Below, one piece after another: positions 35,756 to 47,714 of a DNA stretch of 64,000 nt. The notes below the pieces were generated by a model. It ran no database searches. It was given only the letters and a program-made list of their open reading frames with translations, and was not told the DNA's origin. Numbering within the stretch: the first letter of the stretch is position 1; every line of letters begins with the position of its first letter. Origin of the DNA: Trematomus loennbergii (Eukaryota > Chordata > Actinopteri > Perciformes > Nototheniidae); NCBI GenBank assembly GCA_012861695.1, contig JAAOOA010000132.1, positions 356,001 to 420,000 of the forward strand, read 5' to 3'. The position numbers and the translations under genes were made by a program.

Positions 35756-36244
35756 AGTGGACCTATCATGCTATATTTGAATAATATAGTGTAGGACCAT
35801 ACCTATATAAGGCATATTTATACTTATTTTTTTCCAAAATACCAAACAGATCATGCATTTTAGCCATGCCTCATTTTGCTCAATTTGACATTTTTTAGCT
35901 CTGTTTTAGCAAGGGCAGATTCAGTGAGAACAGCACCATCTAGAGGCCTGGCATATGTACTACAGCGTCTCCAGCGCTTTCGAACGGCAATGGCCGTGGC
36001 TGTCTCCTCCTGATTGGTGGAGTTGGCCCAATAGCCGTAGCGCCACCGTCCTGACGTCAGGACAGTGTTCAAATCTGGATCAGTTTTTATCAGATCCGTT
36101 GCAGCCCCTTTTTTAGAGATTTGGGTATGGAGGAAAATAGAGAGGGTTGTGTTTTCTGACACTTGGTGAGTTCCCTGGAACACCGGGGACACATATTCAT
36201 GTAGAAAAGACGTACAAAAGTGCATTTTGCATGATAGGTCCCCT
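35756..36244 (+). mobile_element. TTAA-flanked element, short form copy 1
   Basis: The ends AGTGGACCTATCATGC and the complement of AGGGGACCTATCATGC are flanked by TTAA (35752-35755 and 36245-36248). It is nearly identical to 61088-61566 and, inverted, to 53108-53573. A ~120-codon reverse frame is shared among copies but resembles no known protein. Confidence 0.88.
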
Positions 36245-36599
36245 TTAAATAAAACATTTGTTTTCGAAAAAAGTCAAACTTTTATTTTGAAGGCCTGATT
36301 TTCTAACGCTGTGCATGCAGTCGGCGTTGGACTGGAAGTACCTGAGACCATAAACGGTTTTGAAAACTTCTGTCACGTAGTGATCATCTTCTCAATAAAA
36401 CATCTTTGCTGATGTTTTTTCGAGTCGTCTGGCCAATCAGAATCAAGATTGTTGCCGGAAGTCCCCACGGAGAATAACTTTGCGGTATAACTATTCTTTA
36501 TACATCCATGGGTACAACTTCAGATCAAAATGAACACATAATGAAATATGACCCCCGGTTTGATGATTGACAGGTCACAGAACAATGGGAGCTATCTAC
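36245..36599. other. Intergenic sequence, no gene seen
   Basis: No feature recognised. Confidence 0.3.
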
Positions 36600-37322
36600 C
36601 CATAGCCGGCCCGACCCATTAAGCGACATAAGCAGCCGCTTAGGGCCCCGCAGCCACTAAGGGCCCCCTAGCAAAAAATGGAAAAAAAAAAAAGATCTCA
36701 GTACACCGTTTTTTATCTCAGTACACCGTCGCCGTGATATATGCCTAGATTGCCTACTCTCAAAGTCATGTATATTATTGAGTCAATCATATAATACATG
36801 AACCGTGCTTTACCTGAACCTCATCATGAGACTAGAGAGGACGGCAGGATTGTAATTTCCCGTGTTCAGTGAATGCAACAGAGGCAAGACACCAGACCAA
36901 CCAGAGAGTTGAATGGAAATAAACATCTGTCTTATTGGCTGACAGGTACCTATCCTGTGAGCTGTGACAATGTTTAAAATAAACTGTCAGTCTCAGACTC
37001 AGAGTTTTTGAAGATGGACATAAGAACATTTGTTCTTAAAAAAGACGACAATTCTCAAGTGGTGGTTCACACAACAACCCAGAGCCACCACTTGAGCCAG
37101 GAGAAAAAGGAGTTCAGCTTTGATTCCATCATCTCATTAAACCTTTTTTAAAGCATACTTTAGTTCTGTGAAGGGATATAAGGGATATATGCACTGTACT
37201 TCACTGAAAAGCGTATATATTACTGCACGATTTTTTGTTGAATAGATTTGAGTGGTTCAAAATTTAAAAAAGGAAAAAGTGGGTCCCGAGGCCTGACCAG
37301 TTGATAACCACTGATCTAGATT
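36600..37322 (+). pseudogene. hAT transposase remnants
   Basis: CATAGCCGGCCCGACCCATT at 36601 resembles an hAT left end. A plus-strand frame at about 37015 reads KMDIRTFVLKKDDN, the common N-terminal start of KIAA1586-like hAT transposases. The right end, complement of CTAGATCAGTGGTTATCAAC, probably belongs to a second hAT family. All pieces are truncated. Confidence 0.5.
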
Positions 37323-37908
37323 ACTGATTACGTAACCCTGTCTATCATAACTTCTACTATTTCTCTAACTGATGCTTCCCTGGTGAGTGGATCTTTAAAG
37401 TGGATCTTTAAAGTGGTTTCACAGTGTCGGAGCAGGGCAGACGTTTCCGTCCCCGGCGAGGTTTGCTCTTGTTATCTTTAAACTGCAGAGGTTACACTGA
37501 TCCATAAATCAGGCGAGCCCACAGAGTCTAAACGCTCGCGCTCCACCTGCCTGTCGGACGGTGGATTTACGAGCGGCTGGTTCAGACTCCTCTGGGTTCA
37601 CCAACGCTCTCCTGTGCACTTGTGGACATATTTGGAAAAAGTGTAGGGGGGCTGAGTGCTTCTCTGATACCTCTCTGGCTGCTAAATGGTTTAATGTACT
37701 TAAACATTTCTAAAAAAACCTTTCTATTCTTGGCTTACTGTTGAGTTGTGTACAGTAGTGGTGGAAAAAGAAAAGCAAAGGGTAGCAGTTAGCTCACAAC
37801 CCCTCCATCTTATCTATGCCCAACAGCGCCATGCATTTCACTTCTTTTAATCACCTGGTTCTTTTGCTTTGGAGAGAAGAAGAGCACTCATGGTAAAAAC
37901 TAGTGATG

Positions 37909-38149
37909 TTACGTTCACGAACGATCCGATTCTTTTGAACGGCTCTTTGGTACGAACGAAGGGAACCGAGTCGTACTTGGTGAGAACCGTTCTTCAGTGC
38001 AACATTTGTAAAGCCAAAATATCATATAAAGCAGGGTCAACAAATGTTCTCCACCGCCACTTAAAAAAACCGGCTTTTTAGAACGGCTCTTTTGAACAGC
38101 GCCTTAAGATCCGGTTCCCTTCAAAGAGCCGTAATTCCCATCACTAGAA
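37909..38149 (+). mobile_element. hAT remnant with a BED zinc-finger piece
   Basis: The ends TAGTGATGTTACG and the complement of TAGTGATGGGAATTACGG match a hAT group. The interior encodes LQCNICKAKISYKAGSTNV and LHRHL, the C-x2-C...H core of a BED finger, then a stop. An 8-bp flank match is weak. Confidence 0.65.
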
Positions 38150-39090
38150 AAAAACGTTTTACGTAATTTTAACAATAAGATAAGCCCCACCTCTTCCAGC
38201 TCAGCCCCGCCTCCCAGTTTTCATTCCTACCCCCACTCATTAAGCCCCGCCTCCTAACCCTAAACCCAGGCTATTCATGTGTTGGTCCTTCTGATTTACG
38301 TTTAAAGCAAATATCTGATAACTTACAGTCGGTCTTTCCCAATGTAAGTCAATGGGACATCAGCAATTTTCGACTGAATGACGTCACAGACTGAGACAGA
38401 AGTTTTAGTACCACCGTTTGGCCACTAAGAAAACTTGCTTCAACGCCTGGTGCACTTCTTGAAGGCTTGATTTAATGAACTACAACGCTAAAAGCGAAAT
38501 GCTCACCCTCGCAAGACTCCTTTTTATAGTTGGGAAGAATCAACACTAAGAGATTCAGGACCGCTTCGAAAGCCCACAGATAAGCAGCGCTGGAACCTGA
38601 TGGAGGGCTGGGTGATGGTCTTTTTTCAGGTTCACATTCATCTTGTGAAACTATGTGCTTTCAACAAAGCTTGGCAAAGAGGTAAATAGCAATAAAAGAG
38701 GATTGGAGCGTACAAGCTTTCCGTGCCAAGTGTTGGAAAAAAGATATTCTGGCAGCAGAGCTTCAGCTGATGTCATCTGCAGGTCCACCGTTTCTGTTTG
38801 TCTCACCTCCAATATATGTGAAGGGTCAACAGACCTGAATCTCTGGTTTCTACCCAGACACATTTTCCTTTGTTTGGTGTCCAGGCTTTAAAAGAAGATA
38901 AAAAAAGGTAAAACTATGTAATTCTATTAGCAGCAATGCCATCTCTCTATTGCCATTCATGCCTCAGGGAATTTGGATCTGAAATGTTTGAAAGCCTGGC
39001 AGATCAAATGAAGTGCCTTTCTCTCCACTGGCAAAGATGGCAGCTAATAGCCGGTGGAATTGACAGCAGAGACTTGCAGTAAAGTCGTGT
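38150..39090. other. Intergenic sequence, no gene seen
   Basis: Short CCCCGCCTCC words recur at 38190-38260. No exon recognised. Confidence 0.3.
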
Positions 39091-39098
39091 ATTGTAAG

Positions 39099-39991
39099 CA
39101 GTGTTGGGTGTAACGCGTTACAAAAGTAACGGAGTTACAGTAATATATTACTTTTTGCTGTAACGCATTACTAATGAAATTTGGGTAATATACTACCCGA
39201 TACAATTACAGTAACGCAGTTACAACACATTTTAACCCGAAATTAAATGGTGTTTTGTTTTTTAAGAATTCACTAACATCGCGAGACATTCTGACACCAG
39301 AGAAAATGTGTGCGGGTAGATTAGTAAGCCTGGTGTTTATCCTTCGGGCTCATCAAGATCGCTCTGCTTCGCGTCGGGTTCCCTGATCAGCCTAAAGAAA
39401 AACATGTTTCCAAAAGAACTACGCATCTCTTGAATGACAATATGCCTGCACTGCACTTCCAAGGTGCGCAATACATTATTGCGCAAACTATGCCTGTGAG
39501 CGTGCTGCGCGAGCCGAGATGATGTGTGTGTGCGTAGTTGAACCTTTTCATATTTAAGTTTGTAGCAAGTAGAGGGCTGCTGCTGCTGTGTGTGTGTGTG
39601 TGTGTGTTTGAGTGTGCGTGAGTGCGTGCGTGCGTGCGTGTGCGCGCAACTGTTAATTTAAAGACCCCCATAGAGCTCAGTTTATAACTCGAACCCTGAC
39701 CAAGCCGTGTAATAAAAGTTGTTAGTAGCCTTAATTGCCTACACAGTTGTTATGCTATACCACATTGCCCTTCACTGGATGTATAATGAGCTGCACTAAA
39801 CTACATTTTAGCATATAAAATACCTAGCCATTCTTTTGCGGTTATTTTGGTAAAGTAACTCAAAAGTAATGTAAAAGTAGTGTAACTACATTTCAGAGAC
39901 AGTGATATTATAATGTAACTTATTACTTAAAAAAGACAGTAATGAGTAATATGTACTGTATTACATTTTGGAAGTAACTTGCCCAACACTG
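39099..39991. mobile_element. hAT element (CAGTGTTGGG ends, 893 bp)
   Basis: The ends are CAGTGTTGGGTGTAACGC and the complement of CAGTGTTGGGCAAGTTAC. They are flanked by ATTGTAAG at 39091-39098 and 39992-39999. It contains a TG/TGCG microsatellite at about 39587-39650 and no transposase. Confidence 0.95.
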
Positions 39992-40146
39992 ATTGTAAGC
40001 AATGGGATGATTGGTGGTCTGGACTGGTTTTAGAGAGGGCAAAAAGTAATTTTAGCAATGCTAGGTCAGACTACACTGGAACAGCTATTTGATGGATTCC
40101 CTTGTTCCCATAAATGTTCATTTAAAGGCATAATTTGAGGTGATGT

Positions 40147-40893
40147 ACCTGGGCTATAAAGGAACTACAGCACGGTCACATGACTTCACGTCACCACCGC
40201 TAAGCTAAAGGTGGCTAATGTTGGGCTATAAAGGAACTACAGCACGGTCACATGACTTCACGTCACCACCGCTAAGCTAAAGGTGGCTAATGTTGGGCTA
40301 TAAAGGAACTACAGCACGGTCACATGACTTCACGTCACCACCGCTAAACTAAAGGTGGCTAATGTTGGGCTATAAAGGAACTACAGCACGGTCACATGAC
40401 TTCACGTCACCACCGCTAAGCTAAAGGTGGCTAATGTTGGGCTATAAAGGAACTACAGCACGGTCACATGACTTCACGTCACCACCGCTAAGCTAAAGGT
40501 GGCTAATGTTGGGCTATAAAGGAACTACAGCACGGTCACATGACTTCACGTCACCACCGCTAAGCTAAAGGTGGCTAATGTTGGGCTATAAAGGAACTAC
40601 AGCACGGTCACATGACTTCACGTCACCACTGCTAAACTAAAGGTGGCTAATGTTGGGCGTGCTGACGTTTCACCAGTGTGGTATTTACTGACATATTTTT
40701 ACTGACGTATTTTATGTTGTAGAAGAAAACTTTAAAATCTCTTCAGCTTGTGTTAACCACAGACCTTATTTCAGGATAACAACCAAAAACACATTCAAAA
40801 AAACCATTGAGTTCCAGATAAAGAGACATGAAGTGCGACAACTCTGACTCAATTTAGGGTTTTAAGACTAATTCCTGCACGACTCTATTGTCT
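40147..40893 (-). mobile_element. Family A copy IV (reverse), with about 7 units of 72 bp
   Basis: The array 40151-40658 is in reverse orientation with very similar units. The head region follows to the right (complement of CAGTAAATACCACACTGGTG and of GTTAACACAAGCTGAAGAGA), ending TAATTCCTGCACGACTCTA, the family terminus. Confidence 0.85.
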
Positions 40894-41642
40894 TGAGAAG
40901 CATCCTATAACAATTGGGAAGTCTTAAAGAGAAGAGCGATTTAAAATCTCTCAAGTTAGCAAATTCGGGGTGAGGGGAAGTCTTCTTCCTTAGACTCTGC
41001 AACTGTATTCTGCCGCTCTTTACTACGTGTTATTAATGATCCGTTTAACAGTAACGCACATAAGGAACCAAACTTCATACCCGGATAAAAAAGAAAACAG
41101 TTCAGAGGCTCTCATGATAACAGTATCTGGTTCTTCAATCAGTGCACTGCAAGGTGTAAATCTCTCCTCAGCTAACGGTGCCTTTGTGACATTTAATTCC
41201 TATGGTGGAAGTACTGCAAAATCACAAGTCCTACCCAGGGTGTCAGGAGGAATTTGTCCTGTGTAATGTGTGTGTGTGTGTGTGTGAGAGGATGTATGTT
41301 TCCTGTCAATGAAGAGTAGTCGTCTTATTTCCTGTGTTTAAACATTTCTACCCAAACATTTTCATTGGCCCCGGAGCTGATTTTCACCATCAAAAACAGC
41401 GTGGCCATGCCAGCCGCGGTGTTTCCTCAGCTGGTGGGTAACCTCCACTCCTCACGCATCCCTCCCTCTGCCATCAATTTCCTCCTACCCTTCCATCTCT
41501 CAACACCCGAATGGGAAGTCAACATGACCCACCGTGGCACAAAGTCTCTGCTGTGAGCTAAAGTCAAACTAAATCAAATGTGATGGACAGGAAAGAAAAA
41601 TATACTCTGGACGAATAAACCTTTATAGCTTCTCAGGACAAT
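40894..41642. other. Intergenic sequence, no gene seen
   Basis: A short TG repeat lies at about 41266-41285. No exon was recognised. Confidence 0.3.
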
Positions 41643-42475
41643 AGAGTGGTGCAGGAATGATTCCTAAAACCCCCAAAGTAGTAGCATGTTACCACTTCTG
41701 GTTCGCTCATCTGAAAGTCAGTGGTTTTTTAATGTGTTTTTGGTAATTATCCTGAATAAGGTTTGTGGTTAACACAAGCTGAAGAAAATGTTATTCTACG
41801 ACATTAAATATGTCAGTAAATACCCCACTCAGGGCCGTCCCTGGCCATCATGAGGCCCCACGCAAAGTTATATGATGAGGCCCTCTGTTTCGCGAGCGTC
41901 GACGGGGGGGGTGGCATGGTGCTAGTGGAAACCGTGCCGCATTTTCGGCTCAGTTGAGGCACCCTCCGCAAGATGAGGCCCCACGCAGTCTGCATGATCG
42001 GCCTGTAAGGAGGGATGGCACTGACCCTACTGGTGAATTTATAAACAGCGGTTGCTAACAAGTGTTTAAAAGTGACGACTAAACTTCATCACGCCCAACA
42101 TTAGCCACCTTTAGCTTAGCGGTGGTGACGTGAAGTCATGTGACCGTGCAACCCAACAATTCTAAAAGTAATGTAAATAATAACAAATTAGAAGGAAAAA
42201 AAGATTAAAAAAAATACAGATGTCAGTATTATGAGGCTCTGAGCCCCATTTGCTTTCCTCGTGGACGGCAAAAAAAGTCCGACATTATACAATTTAAAAT
42301 AAAAACAATAATCGTGGCTTGATATTGAGTAAGAAAATGTTTTTATGAACCACACAGCTTCTGGTCCGGGTTTTAGGACGCGTCACTGCACCACTCTATT
42401 ACACGAAATGCCGTGAGACTGGGTTGGACCTTTATAGCCCAACATTAGCCACCTTTAGCTTAGCGGTGTTGACGT
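41643..42475 (+). mobile_element. Family A copy V, mosaic
   Basis: It starts ATAGAGTGGTGCAGGAATGA. It has one full 72-bp unit (about 42093-42150), a block related to the CAACCCAG MITE (42270-42432), an internal family A end (CACTGCACCACTCTA near 42388-42401) and a partial 72-bp unit (42430-42475). The order differs from any other copy, pointing to nested insertion or template switching. Confidence 0.6.
41830..42023. mobile_element. hAT MITE (194 bp) inserted in family A
   Basis: The ends CAGGGCCGTCCCTGG and the complement of CAGTGCCATCCCTCC are flanked by ACCCCACT (41822-41829) and ACCCTACT (42024-42031). Removing it restores AAATACCCCACTGGTGAATT, which is the sequence seen at 5.75 kb. Confidence 0.93.
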
Positions 42476-42539
42476 AAATGTTTATTTATTAATTGATATT
42501 TGTATAAGCTAATAATCTAAATAATTGAAAGGCTGTCAG

Positions 42540-42670
42540 ATAAATGTAGTGGAAGAAAAAGTACAATACTTGCTTCTGAAATGTAGTGGGGTAGAAGTAT
42601 GAAGAGGCATAACATGAAAATACTCACTTAAACTACCTGAAAAGTGTACATTTTATTTATCATTAGAGTC
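42540..42670 (-). mobile_element. AGTACTT-family fragment (reverse)
   Basis: TGTAGTGGAAGAAAAAGTAC and GTAGTGGGGTAGAAGTATGA match the reverse of the family's 5' body. Confidence 0.6.
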
Positions 42671-43397
42671 CAGCACTGTGTATTTCTATGTCCACCCTGC
42701 AGTGAAGCCTGATGGAGTGCTGCTCCTCTGTCCAGGGGAGGAAAGTGTTGTGAAAAGCTTAAAAAGGACGTCTCTCTTCAGCATCTGGCTCTCAGAAGTG
42801 TCTCTGAGCACATCATGGCTCCATTAGTTCCACCTCCGCTCCGCACCGATGTGATCTCAGAGGGGCCGGCGCTCCCCGGGGACCCCTAACCACCCAGGCT
42901 CCAGAACAAATAGCTGGGAGATTACGCACTCGTCTTTATGGCAGGTGATTCCTGGCCCTGTTTCAACTTCAAAGTTTCAGAGCGTTGTTGGCTTCCTCGT
43001 CTCCAACCTGCCACGTAGTTGGGTTCTTGGCGGGGTCCAGAGTGAGGTGAGGTCACTGAGGTGGGTGTGTAGGTGAGCTTTGATGTTTGGGAAAGGAGTT
43101 GAGCAATGCAAGTGTGTTCATACAGTTATATAAGCTTTTGTGCTGCACATAACTACATAACTGTGTGTACAGACAGAGAGATCGAAATACCGTTTCCCAC
43201 AATCCCGAATACAATAACAAAGATATATAAAAATATGTATAAAAAGAAACAACCCGTTACAACGACCCAAAACTTTTCCATTATGAAAAACGTGCTACAG
43301 ATTCAGAAACGATGCAAATATAGAAACTAAAATGTGACAAAACGCATGCAAATGAAGAAACATAAAAGCGCTGCGTGAAGCTCAAAAGACAACGGAA
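42671..43397. other. Intergenic sequence, no gene seen
   Basis: No feature recognised. Confidence 0.3.
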
Positions 43398-43813
43398 ACC
43401 AGGGGACACTAAAGAGTGACGCACACAGCTGGGAGACCAGGGGACACTAAAGAGTGACGCACACAGCTGGGAGACCAGGGGACACTAAAAAGTGATGCAC
43501 ACAGCTGGGAGACCAGGGGACACTAAAGAGTGACGCACACAGCTGGATACCAGGGGACACTAAAGAGTGATGCACACAGCTGGGAGACCAGGGGACACTG
43601 AAAAGTGACGCACACAGCTGGGAGACCAGAGGACACTAAAGAGTGACGCACACAGCTGGGAGACCAGGGGACACTAAAGAGTGACGCACACAGCTGGGAG
43701 ACCAGGGGACACTAAAGAGTGACGCACACAGCTGGGAGACCAGGGGACACTGAAAAGTAACGCACACAGCTGGGAGACCAGGGGACACTAAAGAGTGACG
43801 CACACAGCTGGGA
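43398..43813 (+). repeat. 38-bp minisatellite, about 11 copies
   Basis: The unit is ACCAGGGGACACTAAAGAGT followed by GACGCACACAGCTGGGAG. Variants include AAAAGTGATG and one shortened unit at about 43541. Each unit holds a CAGCTG E-box. Because 38 is not a multiple of three, frames shift through it and it is not coding. Confidence 0.96.
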
Positions 43814-44811
43814 CCGGATCGCTTGGTGACGTTCAGGATTATAAAGCTGTCTGTTTCATAACTGTAAGTGTTTGTCAGTATATCTGAAATGACTAAGTTC
43901 CTCCTAATGGATATGTTGTGGGCCGTTGAAGCGTGTTGCACCTGTGTGCCACGGTACATTACTCCCTGTAAAGCCACAACGTACAGGAACAGGAAAATAA
44001 GTTTCAGAGAATGTCCAAAATATTCCCTTGTTCCTATGGTCTAAATAAAACACTCCAAACATATTGGTTAACATGAACAAATATTTCCCAAATCCCCACA
44101 TCAGAGTGCTAAAACTTACGTTTTTCTGTGATGTTAGGCTGGACGTTATGGCTACAATTGTTAAAATGGATATGGTTTCCAGACGAGGGAACGGCTAAAA
44201 TGCTGACTCATTTACGAGTTCAGAGACTCATTCCTGCTCTACTCTCTTCTACACACTGTACTAGTTTTTTTATGTAAGTTTAAGACCATAATACACTGCA
44301 CATACCTTGTTCATTTAGTTTGGGAGTGCTTTCTATTACACACTCTCACACACCTTTCAGTTTGTTGAGTCTACGCGGCGACTGTTTCCACTGATGCAGC
44401 GTGAAATATATTAATAATAAAGGGATTGGGCGCTCACGTCTATCTGTTCCATATGATCTGCCGGCCCCAGTAAAAGTCACGTTCAGACTCTGGAGCCTGC
44501 GGTGAGCCGTGTTATTGACGACCTCTCCGCTCTGACGTCTTGTTCAAAGTGGTTAATGATTACCATCTCTCAATGCGTTTCAGCTGTCGCTCCGGTAATC
44601 CTCGCTGCTCCATCAGGAGGATTGTTTCTGTTGAAGCTCTGCACGTTGTTTTGGCCTCGTCTCTTCCTCCAGTCGCTCGTAAACTCATCTGTTGGATCTG
44701 ATGTAACATCAACAACACATCTGATACACTCGTGTAGGTATGAGGAACAGATTAGACACAGGTTTATGAGAAATATATGTTTAAAAAGCCACGCTGTGAA
44801 TCTGAAATAGG
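43814..44811. other. Intergenic sequence with one family A-like end
   Basis: A fragment at about 44175-44255 (TTCCAGACGAGGGAACGGC to ACTCATTCCTGCTCTACTC) resembles the family A terminus. No gene was recognised. Confidence 0.35.
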
Positions 44812-44960
44812 GGCGACTACAGGGGTTAATGGTTATCTATAAATCTGAGGGTCAGTGGTTCGATCCAGTCAATGTGATGACGTTTTCCTTGGCAAGATAC
44901 TGAACCCCAATTTACAGGAATGTATTCAGCTTTAAAGTGTATGTAAGCAGGCAAATGACA
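44812..44960 (+). mobile_element. tRNA-derived SINE fragment
   Basis: GGTTCGATCC at 44857-44866 is a perfect RNA polymerase III B box. It is followed by CTTGGCAAGATACTGAACCC, a phrase common in fish SINEs. No cloverleaf can be drawn, so it is not a functional tRNA. Confidence 0.65.
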
Positions 44961-45852
44961 TGTGTTAACAGTAAGATAAGTTCTGTGGTTAGACAAGTGT
45001 ATAAATGAGACGACTAAACGTCATCACGCCCAACATTAGCCTCCTTTAGCTTAGCGGTGGTGACGTGAAGTCATGTGACCGTGCTTCAGTTCCTTTATAG
45101 CCCAACATTAGCCACCTTTAGCTTAGCGGTGGTGACGTGAAGTCATGTGACTGTGCTGTAGTTCCTTTATAGCCCAACGTTAGCCACCTTTAGCTTAGTG
45201 GTGGTGACGTGAAGTCATGTGACCGTGCTGTAGTTCCTTTATAGAGTGGCGAAGTCGCGCCCATCTACTTCCGCCCAAGCCCCCAGGAAGTGGGCCGGAC
45301 TCAGATGAAAATATTCGTGCTGGCCAAACGGCGGTACTACACTTCCTTTTGGTTGCCAGGCCCGGAAACACTTTTTCCCATTGACTTACATGGGGAAAGA
45401 GTGGTCTGTAAATCGTTGGATAATTTTTTTTAAACTAAATAAACTACCCAGTATGAACACTTGTATAGCCCTTATTAAAAACATTGTTCCTCAAGTTGTA
45501 AAAATGTGCTAATAATGTTATTCTGTGAGTTATTTCCCTCTGCATTATGAACGCGCATCTAACCCACGGGACCGCGCCGCCCGGCACGTTCATGTTACGT
45601 GTTCAGCACTACATGCGTTTATCTTTACCCATGGATGCACAATAAGAACGGACCCATATCGCCTTACTGCCAGCCCACGGAGCTGTAATAATGGATATAT
45701 TGCACATGTTTGCTGTAATTCATCATTTGTAAAATATTATACTACATGGGCTGTATGATTAAATCTTGTACCGTAAATGTTGTATTAAAGTTAATATTAC
45801 CGACGTAGATTAACGTCCCTGTACAGTAGCTTCTTATTGCACTAAGAAGCTT

Positions 45853-45858
45853 ATTGCA

Positions 45859-45919
<61 letters not shown>

Positions 45920-45930
45920 TACAGTGCAAT
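45853..45930. repeat. TA-rich hairpin
   Basis: ATTGCACTGTATATATA and its complement flank an (AT)n core, making a 78-bp self-complementary element in family X element 1. Confidence 0.88.
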
Positions 45931-46573
45931 AATTCTTTCATGCTAAATGAAGCTCTGTTGCTTGGATATCACTAGATCCTGTTACAGCGTAATATAAAAG
46001 TACATAACGATTGATGTGTAAATTAGCATAATTACTAGCTAACCGCTAGCTGCTAACTGCCGCCTCGTTAATATCAAATCTATCATAATAACAACCCATT
46101 ACCATGCTGTCATGAACGTGCGGTGCTGTTACGTGTACGCAAATTGACGTGCTTGATGTGAACGAGCATTTTGGGGGGCATGGTTAAAGTTGCGCATGCC
46201 TATGAGCGCACATACGGGTACTTCTCAGGCATGCCGGGTAATCTGTGACGTTTCGCTCTCTCAAAAGTTGGGCCATTTTATCATCATGCGCGAATGAGCA
46301 ACTCTCATAGGAATGAATGAGGCCCCGCCTCCCACACTGTATCCAGTTCTTATTATACATCCATGCTTCCGCCCCATGGGACCTTATTTCGGAAAAATAA
46401 TGTATTGAAGTCAATGGAGAGAGAAAACTTATCTTTCGATCCCGTTTGAATTGTGCCATGAATTACACATATGATGTTTGTCAATCTTAAAAAATAATTT
46501 CCATGTCAAAAAAGTCACAGTTTGTCGTAAAACTGTTGAAATATAAGACTATGAAAAATACGTAACTAGAAAG

Positions 46574-46589
46574 ACTACAAATCCCAGAG
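46574..46589 (+). promoter_or_regulatory. STAF/ZNF143-type site (copy a)
   Basis: ACTACAAATCCCAGAG matches the ACTACAATTCCCAG core of the ZNF143/STAF (SBS) promoter motif with one substitution. It lies about 105 bp upstream of a THAP-type ATG, and a CRE-like TGATGTCA follows at about 46600. Transposon capture of a housekeeping-type promoter is an inference. Confidence 0.55.
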
Positions 46590-46694
46590 TCGCGTAAGTG
46601 ATGTCACAATTGTTTTCCTCCACTAAGAGATAGCTAAGATCAGCGCCATATAGATATAATCTGGCGCTGGCTAAGATAAGATAACTTTAACAAG

Positions 46695-46799
46695 ATGCCT
46701 GTGTGCTTAGTACCAGGTTGTTATCATACCAGCAATGGGTCTTGCTCGTTCTTTCGCTTCCCGTCTGATGAAAGGACCAGAGTGTCTGGATCAAGCTAG
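46695..46799 (+). pseudogene. THAP-domain exon fragment, copy a (frameshifted)
   Basis: From ATG the frame reads MPVCLVPGCYHTSNGSCSFF then RFPSDERTR before a one-base loss shifts it to a stop. C4-x4-C9, the FRFP motif and the basic Arg residues are those of the N-terminal half of a THAP zinc finger, a DNA-binding domain also found in P-element transposases. The remaining Cys/His and AVPTF motif are absent, so it cannot fold as a complete finger. Confidence 0.7.
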
Positions 46800-47489
46800 C
46801 TAGTAGCTAGCACGTTAGTTAGCATTACAGCCTTGTCATTTTTATTAGCCTTAACATGAAGTAACATTAAGTAACCCAAAATGTTAAACAGTAAGAGTAG
46901 TAGTCATATTTTGTGAACCCTTTGAAGAGTACTGTCACCGGTGTGATCATTCTATAATACACATTTAAGCCCGGGGGAGAAATGCTAACGCTAACGCTAG
47001 CATCGACGATCTTCTCTACTTCAACCTTTTCTCTCTCGGCCAAGACCGGCTCCCCGGGGTTCACTGAGGATGTGTGTGATCTCGCTTTGATCCAGAGCAA
47101 ACTCGAGGATGTTTTACACGAGCGAGGAAGAGGGTGGCGTCGCATTATCTGTGTCCTGAGTGGGGCAGCAAAGAGATCGTGATGGACAAAATCTCCATCC
47201 ATTTGACATGGAGGTTTCTAACAACGTCACCAGTTAAGCCTGCAGAGATATGGATGAGAACGGCGAAAAAAGAAGAAGCTTTAAATGGCTGAACTATCGG
47301 GCTGTCTTGACTTTTTCAAACGTGTTGAATACAGATATTAGTATAGATATTGATGTTTTTAGGACTTTTCCATTGGATTTTGGATTATTGCAGGAACAAA
47401 CGTTTATGATACATTTCAGCAGGATAATCTCCACATATTAATACCACATTATGATTTCCGAAGTAAAAAGCTAACGTTAGGCTAGAAAG

Positions 47490-47505
47490 ACTACAAATCC
47501 CAGAG
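47490..47505 (+). promoter_or_regulatory. STAF/ZNF143-type site (copy b)
   Basis: The same ACTACAAATCCCAGAG word as copy a, 105 bp before the second THAP ATG. Confidence 0.55.
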
Positions 47506-47609
47506 TCGCGTAAGTGATGTCACAATTGTTTTCCTCCACTAGCTAAGATCAGCGCCATATAGAATAATCTATCTATATGGCGCGGCTAAGATAAGATAAC
47601 TTTAACAAG

Positions 47610-47714
47610 ATGCCTGTGTGCTTAGTACCAGGTTGTTATCATACCAGCAATGGGTCTTGCTCATTATTCCGCTTCCGTCTGATGAAAGGACTAGGAGTGT
47701 CTGGATCAAGCTAG
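47610..47714 (+). pseudogene. THAP-domain exon fragment, copy b (frameshifted)
   Basis: The first 18 residues match copy a. A one-base deletion after FRF (CGT in place of CCGT) puts the rest out of frame (RLMKGLGVSG). Confidence 0.7.

Noticed and set aside
35860..36225. 121-residue reverse frame, shared with 61184-61507
   Set aside because: The similarity is explained by recent copies of the same TTAA-flanked element. No protein family was recognised.
41027..41266. 79-residue frame in intergenic DNA at 41 kb
   Set aside because: No recognisable domain, no splice context, and the nearby sequence is ordinary spacer between repeats.
44857..44866. RNA polymerase III B box suggesting a tRNA gene
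   Set aside because: No cloverleaf can be formed, and the downstream sequence is a typical fish SINE body.
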